A DNA stretch of 15,581 nucleotides from Streptosporangiaceae bacterium (lineage in GTDB: Bacteria > Actinomycetota > Actinomycetes > Streptosporangiales > Streptosporangiaceae): NCBI GenBank assembly GCA_030045215.1, contig JASIBJ010000758.1:1-15581 (forward strand), read 5' to 3'. The notes beneath the pieces were generated by a model. That model was not told the DNA's origin. It ran no database searches and was given only the letters and a program-made list of their open reading frames with translations. The translations under genes were made by a program, and so were the position numbers. Shown piece after piece: positions 6,311 through 12,698 of this stretch. The stretch's first letter is position 1. The number at the start of each line of letters is the position of its first letter.

Positions 6311-8602
6311 TCAGCCGGACGAGATACGGTCCCGCGCCCCCGCCACCACCGCCTGGCCGAGGCTGATGCCGCCGTCGTTGCACGGCACCCGGCCGTGCGT
6401 CAGCACCTCGAAGCCCGCCCGTCGCAGGCCGGCTATCACCGCGGATGTGAGCAGCAGGTTCTGGAACACCCCGCCGGACAGGGCTACGACCCCGAGGTGG
6501 TGACGGTCCCGCAGCCTCCGGCAGGTCGCGACAACGGCCTCGGCGACGCCGCGGTGGAATCTGGCGGCGACAACGGGCCTTGGTGTTCCGGCGGCCAGGT
6601 CCTGCGCGGCGGCGCGGATCAGGTCGCTGCCGTGTATCCGGATGAGTGCGTCGGTGCCGACTCCGGCCGGGTAGCCCGAGCGCTCGGCCGGGTCCGCAAG
6701 CTGCTCAAGCTCGATCGCCGCCTGGCCCTCGTAATTGATGGTGTCTCGCACGCCAATGAGCGCGGCCGCGGCGTCGAACAGCCGCCCCGCGCTGGTGGTC
6801 AGCGGGGAGTTGACACCGCGCCGTGCCATGGCCGTGACCGCGGCCCAGTTTCGCTCGTTGCGGCGCCGGACGGCCAGATCCTCGGCGCCTCCGTCCGGAC
6901 AGGCGGCGGCCAGGTAGACCGCCGCCATCCGCCACGGCTGCCGGATCGCCGCGGCGCCGCCCGGCATCGGTACCGGCTCCAGGCAGCCCACCCGCTCGAA
7001 GCCAGCCAGGTCCGCGACCAGGAATTCCCCGCCCCAGATCGTGCCGTCCGGGCCATATCCGGTTCCGTCAAAGGCGACGCCGATGACCGGCCCGTCCGCA
7101 TCGTTGTCGGCCAGGCAGGACGCGATGTGCGCATGGTGATGCTGCACACCTACGAGCTCCAGGCCGGCCAGGTCGGCTGCGTACTTGGTCGAGAGGTAGT
7201 CCGGGTGCAGATCATGGGCCACGATCTGAGGCTCGATGTCGAACAGGCGCCGGTAGTGATCGATGCCGCCGGTGAAGGCAGCGAGCGTCTCGGCGTTCTC
7301 CAGGTCGCCGATGTGATGGGAGACGAAGGCCCGGTCCCCCTTAGCCAGGCAGAACGTGCTCTTGAGCTCCGCGCCGCAGGCCAGCACCGGCCGGGGGAGC
7401 TCATGCCTGATCCGCAGCGGCTCCGGCGCGTAGCCGCGGGACCTGCGCAGCACTACCTGGCGGCCGCCGATCGCGCGTACGACCGAATCATCGGCCCGGA
7501 CGTGGATGGCCCGGTCATGCACCAGGAACGCGTCCGCGATGCCGCCCAGGCGGGCCAGCGCATCGGCATCGCGGTAGGCAATCGGCTCGTCCGAGACGTT
7601 CCCGCTCGTAGCTACGACCGGCCCGCCGACTTCAGCGAGTAGCAGGTGGTGCAGCGGGGTGTAGGGCAGCAGCAGCCCCAGGTGGCTGTTGCCCGGTGCG
7701 ACCGACGGCGCGACCTCGTCCGCCGCCGCCAGCCCGGGTACCAGGACGATCGGCCGGCGGGCACTGGTCAGCAACTGCTCGGCGGTCTCATCAAGCTTGC
7801 CGAGCCTGCGGGCGGCGGCAAGGTCAGGCACCATCACCGCGAATGGCTTGTCCTCGCGGTGCTTGCGTGCGCGCAGCGCGCCCGCCGCGGTCTCGTTCCC
7901 GGCGTCGACCACCAGGTGATATCCGCCTAGTCCCTTGACGGCGAGCACCTGGCCGCCGCGGATCATCTCGGCCGCGGCACCGATCGGATCGGCCCCGCCG
8001 GACAGATCTGTCCCGGCGGCATCGGTGAGGGCGAGCGCGGGACCGCAGGCCGGACAGCAGACCGGCTGGGCGTGGAACCTGCGGTCGGCGGGGTCGTGAT
8101 ACTCGGCCGCGCACTCGGCGCACATGACGAAGCTGCTCATCGTGGTCAGCGCCCGGTCGTAGGGAACGTCGCGGACAATCGTGAAGCGCGGCCCGCAGTT
8201 CGTGCAGTTGATGAACGGGTAGCGGTAGCGGCGGTCGGCCGCATCGGCGAGCTCGCGCAGGCAGTCGGCGCACGTCGCGCTGTCGGCGGAGACCAGTGCC
8301 CGGCGCTCACCGCCGGGCTGACTGGCCGCGATCACGAAGTTGGGCTGGCCGGTCGGACTTAGTGGTCTTGCGGTGATCCGCTCGATCCTGGCTAGTGGCG
8401 GCGCCTGCTGGCGGAGCAGCGCCAGGAACTTGCCGACCGCCTCCACGTCGCCCTCGACCTCGGCGAACACGCCATCCACGTCGTTGCCCACCAGCCCGGT
8501 CAGGCCCAGGCTGGTCGCCAGGCCGTACACGAACGGCCGGAAGCCGACGCCCTGAACGACGCCCTCAACCCGGATGGCCGTCCTGACGAGTTCGCTCACC
8601 AC
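6311..8602 (-). CDS. hypF: HypF, carbamoyltransferase for [NiFe]-hydrogenase maturation
   Basis: HypF makes carbamoyl-adenylate from carbamoyl phosphate and ATP and passes the carbamoyl group to the C-terminal cysteine of HypE. The 763 residues match the usual family length and all domains are intact. These are an acylphosphatase domain at about 5-92, with VQGVGFRPF at 16-24 (catalytic Arg22) and Asn40; two zinc fingers formed by Cys111/114/133/136 and Cys161/164/183/186; a YrdC-like domain at about 205-390; and a Kae1-like domain with the metal motif HHHAH at 488-492 and SGGVFQN near the C-terminus. Two GTG codons in tandem (8602 and 8599) could each start the protein. It lies on the opposite strand, 4.2 kb from hypB, 65 nt behind the potassium channel gene and just ahead of the TmrB-like gene. 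Confidence 0.97.
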   Translation of the reverse strand: MVSELVRTAIRVEGVVQGVGFRPFVYGLATSLGLTGLVGNDVDGVFAEVEGDVEAVGKFLALLRQQAPPLARIERITARPLSPTGQPNFVIAASQPGGERRALVSADSATCADCLRELADAADRRYRYPFINCTNCGPRFTIVRDVPYDRALTTMSSFVMCAECAAEYHDPADRRFHAQPVCCPACGPALALTDAAGTDLSGGADPIGAAAEMIRGGQVLAVKGLGGYHLVVDAGNETAAGALRARKHREDKPFAVMVPDLAAARRLGKLDETAEQLLTSARRPIVLVPGLAAADEVAPSVAPGNSHLGLLLPYTPLHHLLLAEVGGPVVATSGNVSDEPIAYRDADALARLGGIADAFLVHDRAIHVRADDSVVRAIGGRQVVLRRSRGYAPEPLRIRHELPRPVLACGAELKSTFCLAKGDRAFVSHHIGDLENAETLAAFTGGIDHYRRLFDIEPQIVAHDLHPDYLSTKYAADLAGLELVGVQHHHAHIASCLADNDADGPVIGVAFDGTGYGPDGTIWGGEFLVADLAGFERVGCLEPVPMPGGAAAIRQPWRMAAVYLAAACPDGGAEDLAVRRRNERNWAAVTAMARRGVNSPLTTSAGRLFDAAAALIGVRDTINYEGQAAIELEQLADPAERSGYPAGVGTDALIRIHGSDLIRAAAQDLAAGTPRPVVAARFHRGVAEAVVATCRRLRDRHHLGVVALSGGVFQNLLLTSAVIAGLRRAGFEVLTHGRVPCNDGGISLGQAVVAGARDRISSG

Positions 8603-8667
8603 TCCAGTGTGGCCACGCGGAGCACCCCGCGCACGCCCGGCCGCCCAGCGTTTGCCGGCGAGGCGAT

Positions 8668-9729
8668 CTAGCCTTGGCCGGCGGCCTGCCGCTCGCCCGC
8701 GGCCCGCCGTCCGTTGGCCGTGGGCGGCGGGGCGCTCTCGGCGATCAGGAGAGAATCGCCGGCTTCGACCGTCGGGTCGTCGGCCAGGCCAAGGGTGAAC
8801 GTGCCGTTGTGCACGAGGCCGAGCACCAGCCCCTCACGCTCGTCCCGTACCGCGCTCAGCGGCTTGCCGACCGCTCCCTCGGTCGCCGCGTCGACCTCGC
8901 TGAGCCGGTGCCTTGGCGACTCGACTAGGTCGGACACCATATCGGCCGCGTGCGGTGCCTCGAGGCTCTTGGCGAGCGTCGCGGCGATCAGGTCGTGCGG
9001 GGATATCGTCTGCCGCACGCCGAGATCCCGCAGCGCCTCGCGTACCGAGACCGAGCTCACGACGGCGACGATCGGCAGATCGGGAGCCAGCTTGCGCACC
9101 AGGACCGAGCTGACCAGCACATCCCCGTCGGACGTCCCGGTGATCAGTGCCTGCTCCGCGGCCGCCGGGTTCGCCCGCCTGATCGCCGACTCGTCGGTGG
9201 CATCCGCGCGGATGTGGTGTACCTCCGGCGGCAACCCGGCCGGATCCAGGTCCGCCAGCAGGACTACCGTGACGCGCGCGGCGACGAGTTCTCTCAGGAT
9301 CGCCGGCACGGACTGGCTCATCCCGATCACGAGCCGGTACGGGGGGTCAGGGAGGGGACTGTGCATAGCGAGGATCCTCCGTATTCCGGCCGCCGCGTAG
9401 CCGCCGGTCGCGAGGGCGAAAACCGAGGCGAGCAGCGGGATGGTCGTCAGCATGACACCAGAGGCGATAAGCCGGCCAAGGCCATTGTGCGGCGTGACGT
9501 CGCCGTAACCCACCGTAGTTGCCGTGGTGATCGCCCAGTAGAGCCCGGTCGTGAACGGGAGGCTCTCGGCCAGCGAGAACAGCAAGGCTCCGAGCAGGAC
9601 GCAGGCTGCCGCTGTGCCGAGCAGGATGCTGATCCGCGCCCGCTGGCCCGACCGCATGGCCCGAACTAGGAAAAAGATCACCGGACCATCGTGCCGCAAC
9701 CCGTCGCAAGCCGCTGGCAGGCCGGACAT
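8668..9729 (-). CDS. Two-helix potassium channel with cytoplasmic RCK (TrkA-N/TrkA-C) domain
   Basis: The 353-residue reading has a first membrane helix at about 33-54, a pore loop with the potassium selectivity filter TTVGYGD at 71-77, and a second helix at about 86-110. This is followed by a Rossmann-like RCK/TrkA-N region (about 131-245) and a TrkA-C-like region (about 270-332) ending in DSLLIAES. The architecture is MthK-like: two helices with a cytoplasmic gating domain. The expected nucleotide-binding glycine motif is degenerate (VIGMSQSVPAIL at about 134-145), so gating by another ligand is possible. The start is uncertain: ATG 9729, GTG 9681 and ATG 9654 are all in frame, and the first 25 residues are not needed for the fold. 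It is upstream of hypF on the same strand. Confidence 0.88.
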   Translation of the reverse strand: MSGLPAACDGLRHDGPVIFFLVRAMRSGQRARISILLGTAAACVLLGALLFSLAESLPFTTGLYWAITTATTVGYGDVTPHNGLGRLIASGVMLTTIPLLASVFALATGGYAAAGIRRILAMHSPLPDPPYRLVIGMSQSVPAILRELVAARVTVVLLADLDPAGLPPEVHHIRADATDESAIRRANPAAAEQALITGTSDGDVLVSSVLVRKLAPDLPIVAVVSSVSVREALRDLGVRQTISPHDLIAATLAKSLEAPHAADMVSDLVESPRHRLSEVDAATEGAVGKPLSAVRDEREGLVLGLVHNGTFTLGLADDPTVEAGDSLLIAESAPPPTANGRRAAGERQAAGQG

Positions 9730-9921
9730 TCGGTAGATAAAGAAACGGCCACTATGCCCGGATCGCGGCGGCGCGAAGCCGGACCCGCACGCTGGCCGCA
9801 GCGCCGGTGACGTGGTCTTGACGCGCGGGCGGGATGGGCCGGGCGAACTTCTGGGTACACGAGCCGGAACGCCGGTGCAGCGACGGCGGCAGCTAGCCGG
9901 GTCGAGGGCGAGAAGGCCAGG
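9730..9921. other. Divergent intergenic region between the channel and DUF1622 genes
   Basis: This 192-nt spacer must hold the promoters of both outward-facing genes. A TTGACG at 9818-9823 resembles a -35 box for the plus strand, but no TANNNT hexamer follows at normal spacing. For the minus strand, an AT-rich TTATCT ends 5 nt before the ATG at 9729 and would suit a leaderless transcript. I see no gene or strong repeat here. Confidence 0.35.
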
Positions 9922-10365
9922 GTGACAGTGTCAGGGCTCGCGACAGCGACCGGGGACGCGACATCCTCGTTTACATCGCTGATGGATCACGTGGCCCAGG
10001 GATTCGAGGGCCTCGGCGCCGCCATCCTCGTGGTCGGCGTCGTGTGGTCGATGATACTGGCGGCCATAGTCTGGCGGCGCGCTGGCAATGCCCGGCAGGG
10101 ATACCAGGCGCTGCGCCAAGCCTTCGGGGCCACGCTGCTGCTCGGGTTGGAGGTGCTGGTGGCGGCCGACCTGATCCGGACCGTCGCCGTCGCTCCGACC
10201 TTGACCAACGTGCTCGTGCTCGGTCTGATCGTCTTGATCAGGACCTTTCTCAGCTTCTCGCTGGAAACCGAGATTGAGGGCGTGCTGCCCTGGCGCCGCG
10301 CGATGACCAGCGGGGCTGGCCAGGTCGCCCGGGCCAGTACCGCGGCTAACCGGCCACACGAGTAG
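9922..10365 (+). CDS. DUF1622 family three-helix membrane protein
   Basis: The GTG start at 9922 has GAGAAGG at 9910-9916, 5 nt upstream, as ribosome binding site. The 147-residue product has membrane helices at about 30-51, 68-90 and 94-113, and a basic tail after WRR at about 124. The conserved block LGLEVLVAADLIRTVAV (74-90), followed by LIVLIRTFLSFSLETEIEG (102-120), is characteristic of DUF1622. Members of this family have no established function that I can name. It is divergent from the potassium channel, which hints at a membrane or ion-homeostasis role, but that is inference only. It converges on the PIG-L gene, with a 20-nt gap. Confidence 0.85.
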   Translation: MTVSGLATATGDATSSFTSLMDHVAQGFEGLGAAILVVGVVWSMILAAIVWRRAGNARQGYQALRQAFGATLLLGLEVLVAADLIRTVAVAPTLTNVLVLGLIVLIRTFLSFSLETEIEGVLPWRRAMTSGAGQVARASTAANRPHE

Positions 10366-10370
10366 GGCCT

Positions 10371-10385
10371 GCCGGGCCGGCCGGC
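10371..10385. terminator. Short GC hairpin between convergent genes
   Basis: GCCGG (10371-10375) can pair with CCGGC (10381-10385) around a 5-nt loop. It fills the 20-nt gap between the DUF1622 stop and the PIG-L stop. It is small and could be chance in such GC-rich DNA. Confidence 0.25.
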
Positions 10386-11213
10386 TTACCTCAGCCCGGC
10401 GAACAGGTCGGTTTCCGGAACGGCGGCGCCGGTCGTGTCGGAGACGCGGATGAAGGTCTCGTAGCCAAACGCCTCAGCCGCGATCTCCGGCGGAATCCTG
10501 CTGAACCATGACTCCTGGATCTGGCTGGCGTGGGCCATGAGGGCCTCGCGCTTGCGGTCCAGCACCGGCCGGATGTCCACGAAGGTGGTGATGCGCCTCT
10601 CGTTCGCCTCGGACTTCTCCTGCTCCTCCGGGGTGAGCCGCCGCTCAGGAACGTCGGCACCGAGCTCGCGCAGCGCATCCCAGATCTTGCGCCAGACGCT
10701 CCCGCGCATGGCCGTCTGGTAGAACTTGGCGACCGTGCCCGCCTGCGCCACGGCCGCCGCGGCGGCTCGCGCAGCGTGCACGTGGTCTGGATGCTGGTAC
10801 AGGCCATCCGGGTCATAGGACACGACCACCTGCGGCTGATACTGCTCGATCAGGCCGACGATGCGCCCGGAGACGACGTCCAGGGGGACGTTGCAGAAGG
10901 CCTCGGGCCGCTGCTTGTAGTCCCAGTCCGGCATGCCGGAGTCCTGGTAGCCAAGCAGCTCCAGGTGCGTGACGCCGAGGATCTTGCATGACTGCCGCAA
11001 CTCGGCCAGCCGCAGTTGCGCCACGGCTTGCTCTTCGTGCCCGTCCTCGCCCGGCTTGACCTGGCCAGGGGCGTCCCCGAACTCGCCGTTCGTGCAGGTC
11101 ACCACCACGGTCTGGATGCCCTGATCGGAGTACGTCGCTAGCACGCCGCCCGTACTCGACGCCTCATCGTCGGGATGAGCGTGGACGGCCATGAAGGTAA
11201 GGGTGTCTGACAT
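10386..11213 (-). CDS. PIG-L family zinc-dependent deacetylase (MshB/Mca-like)
   Basis: PIG-L (LmbE) enzymes remove acyl groups from N-acylated sugars or their conjugates. In actinobacteria the family includes MshB (mycothiol synthesis) and Mca (mycothiol S-conjugate amidase). I chose ATG 11213 (275 residues); an in-frame ATG at 11231 would add six residues. Seen directly: the zinc/catalytic motif AHPDDE at residues 12-17 (ligands His13 and Asp16), VVVTCTNGEFGD near 35-46, and the third-ligand motif HPDHVH at 141-146. Length and motifs fit both MshB and Mca, but the intervening sequence does not match either clearly enough for me to assign it. It could be a third actinobacterial paralogue acting on a different amide. 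It is divergent from the DksA-like gene. Confidence 0.85.
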   Translation of the reverse strand: MSDTLTFMAVHAHPDDEASSTGGVLATYSDQGIQTVVVTCTNGEFGDAPGQVKPGEDGHEEQAVAQLRLAELRQSCKILGVTHLELLGYQDSGMPDWDYKQRPEAFCNVPLDVVSGRIVGLIEQYQPQVVVSYDPDGLYQHPDHVHAARAAAAAVAQAGTVAKFYQTAMRGSVWRKIWDALRELGADVPERRLTPEEQEKSEANERRITTFVDIRPVLDRKREALMAHASQIQESWFSRIPPEIAAEAFGYETFIRVSDTTGAAVPETDLFAGLR

Positions 11214-11329
11214 GGTCCCAGCCTGCCCCATAGGGCCGACAACCGCACATCCGGCGGACCCGGCCGCCCCCGAGCTGGATGTGGTAAGCAGTCAGGCATG
11301 ACGCGGACGGGCCCGCCGAAGGCAGGCGG
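11214..11329. other. Divergent promoter spacer between PIG-L and DksA-like genes
   Basis: This 116-nt spacer separates the two outward-facing starts. The plus-strand gene has GAAGG at 11318-11322, 7 nt before its ATG. I cannot identify a convincing -10/-35 pair for either direction. Confidence 0.3.
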
Positions 11330-11674
11330 ATGAGCGAGGACGCGCGGACGGCGCTGGAGTCTGAGCGTGCTAGGGCACGAGACCAGCTCGCAGGGCTTGA
11401 GCGCGACTTCGCCAGTTCGGTCGAGGCTGCGCGCAACGCGAACGCAGACGACGAGCACGACCCGGAGGGAGCCACGCTCGCCTTCGAGCGGCAGCACGTT
11501 GCCGCGCACATCGGCCGGGTGGTGGATCGGCTGCGGGAGATCGACTCGGCGCTGACCCGCCTCGACGAAGGCGGCTACGGGATTTGCCAGCGCTGCGGGC
11601 AGCAAATCCCGGCCGGGCGGCTGGCCGCACGGCCGTCCGCCGCGACCTGCGTTACCTGCGCCAGCCAGTCCTGA
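11330..11674 (+). CDS. DksA/TraR-type zinc-finger protein
   Basis: DksA/TraR proteins bind RNA polymerase through its secondary channel, or in some actinobacteria have unassigned stress roles. The 114-residue product has a helical, probably coiled-coil N-terminal part (about 3-80) with an acidic turn, DDEHDPEG at 40-47, that resembles the DksA coiled-coil tip. It then has a four-cysteine zinc finger, Cys86/Cys89 and Cys107/Cys110, preceded by the typical EGGYGICQRCG. It is shorter than E. coli DksA (151 residues), as is usual in actinobacteria. The ATG at 11330 has a suitable GAAGG upstream. Family assignment is firm; an effect on transcription is inferred. Confidence 0.88.
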   Translation: MSEDARTALESERARARDQLAGLERDFASSVEAARNANADDEHDPEGATLAFERQHVAAHIGRVVDRLREIDSALTRLDEGGYGICQRCGQQIPAGRLAARPSAATCVTCASQS

Positions 11675-11715
11675 AGCTGCTGACTAGTCGGGCCCTCCGG
11701 GCGCGCGCGAGAGCT

Positions 11716-11721
11716 TAGGCT
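11716..11721 (+). promoter_or_regulatory. Possible -10 hexamer of the aquaporin gene
   Basis: TAGGCT fits TANNNT and lies 16 nt before the strong ribosome binding site, giving a short, plausible 5' leader. There is no recognisable -35 box at the usual distance. Just upstream, GCCC-TCC-GGGC at 11692-11702 may end the DksA-like transcript. Confidence 0.3.
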
Positions 11722-11736
11722 CACTAGATCGACGAC

Positions 11737-11747
11737 AAGGGAGGACC
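11737..11747 (+). promoter_or_regulatory. Strong Shine-Dalgarno sequence with no canonical start codon behind it in the aquaporin frame
   Basis: AAGGGAGGACC contains GGAGG at 11740-11744. Six nucleotides later, at 11751, comes ATC in the aquaporin frame, with ACG at 11748. That frame is open from 11688 to the aquaporin and contains no ATG, GTG or TTG before 11856. The site therefore suggests initiation at ATC (or ACG), or a base change in a former ATG. Confidence 0.6.
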
Positions 11748-11855
11748 ACGATCAGTACACATCATGAGCCCGTTGGCGCCTCCGGCGGGCCCATCGCAGG
11801 CCAGATCGCGGGGCATACTTTCATCGCTACTCGCGCCTTCGAACTGCCTAACGCT

Positions 11856-12698
11856 GTGGCCAGGCAGTTCGACTTCTTTGACAACAGCTACGAATGGCGT
11901 CGGCTCTTCAGCGAACTGCTCGGCACCTTCTTGCTCGTCATCGTCGCGGTCGGTGGCGGGATGGTAAACGCCAGGTTCGGCGGCACGGCCGTTCCCGCTG
12001 CCGCGCGGGCTGTCGCCCCGGCGCTGATGGTGATGGCCGTCATCTTGTTCATGGGGACGGTGTCGGGAGCGCACCTGAATCCGGTCGTGTCGCTGGCGTT
12101 CGCCCTGCGCGGCAATTTCCCCTGGCGGCGCGTTCCGTCTTACATCGTGGCGCAGTTTGCCGGCGCCGTTCTCGCGACGGGTGCGCTGCTGGGACTCGTC
12201 GGCAGCCACGGCAGCGCCGGGCTGACCCTGCCCGGTCACGGAGTCTCCACCGTCACGGCGCTGCTGTGGGAGATCCTGCTAACGGCGGGACTGGTCAGCG
12301 TCGTGCTGGGAACCGCGTCGGGAGCACAGCAGCTCGGTCCGGTCGCGGCGTTCGGCGTTGGCAGCTATATCGCGCTGGCCGGGCTGGTGGGCGGACCGAT
12401 GAGCGGCGCCTCGATGAACCCGGCCCGGTCGCTTGGGCCGGCTGCGGTGCTCGGCATCTGGAATTCCTGGTGGGCGTACTTGGTCGGCCCGCTAATCGGC
12501 TCACTGATCGCGGTCGGGATGGCCTTCATACTGCGCGGATCCGGTGGCGGCCTGCGCGGCACCGAGGCAGCGCAGGGCACGCTGGGCACGCTGTGGCGGC
12601 CGGGCCGGATCGGCTCGCCCATGGCCGCGCCGGCCAGGCCCGCGACCGGCGACCCCGAAGGAGGCTCGCCCGGTCATCCTGATGCAGGAGCGGGCTAG
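11856..12698 (+). CDS. MIP-family aquaporin / aquaglyceroporin channel
   Basis: MIP channels let water or small uncharged solutes cross the membrane. The first canonical start is GTG 11856 (280 residues), but it has no ribosome binding site. Reading from ATC 11751 gives 315 residues with a plausible extra N-terminus. In the 280-residue numbering, six hydrophobic helices run from about 17 to 226. The two half-helix motifs are NPV at 75-77 (in SGAHLNPVV) and NPA at 188-190, followed by the filter Arg191 (in SGASMNPARSLGP). Aligned by eye to E. coli AqpZ, the filter histidine position is glycine (about 175), as in glycerol facilitators. The tail after about 230 is a Gly/Pro/Ala-rich cytoplasmic extension. 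Substrate is uncertain. The stop overlaps that of the convergent decarboxylase gene. Confidence 0.88.
   Translation: MARQFDFFDNSYEWRRLFSELLGTFLLVIVAVGGGMVNARFGGTAVPAAARAVAPALMVMAVILFMGTVSGAHLNPVVSLAFALRGNFPWRRVPSYIVAQFAGAVLATGALLGLVGSHGSAGLTLPGHGVSTVTALLWEILLTAGLVSVVLGTASGAQQLGPVAAFGVGSYIALAGLVGGPMSGASMNPARSLGPAAVLGIWNSWWAYLVGPLIGSLIAVGMAFILRGSGGGLRGTEAAQGTLGTLWRPGRIGSPMAAPARPATGDPEGGSPGHPDAGAG

Noticed and set aside
6188..7642. 484-codon open frame on the plus strand across hypF
   Set aside because: It is the antisense shadow of hypF, whose full domain order is intact on the minus strand; the shadow product is Arg/Gly/Pro-rich and matches no family.
9818..9823. TTGACG as a -35 box for the DUF1622 gene
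   Set aside because: No TANNNT hexamer follows at 15-20 nt, so a promoter call is not supported.
11764..11967. ATG-started 67-codon frame closely following the strong Shine-Dalgarno at 11737
   Set aside because: Spacing from the ribosome binding site is about 19 nt, the product is Ser/Pro-rich without a family, and the aquaporin frame gives the better protein. A frameshift joining the two remains a minor possibility.
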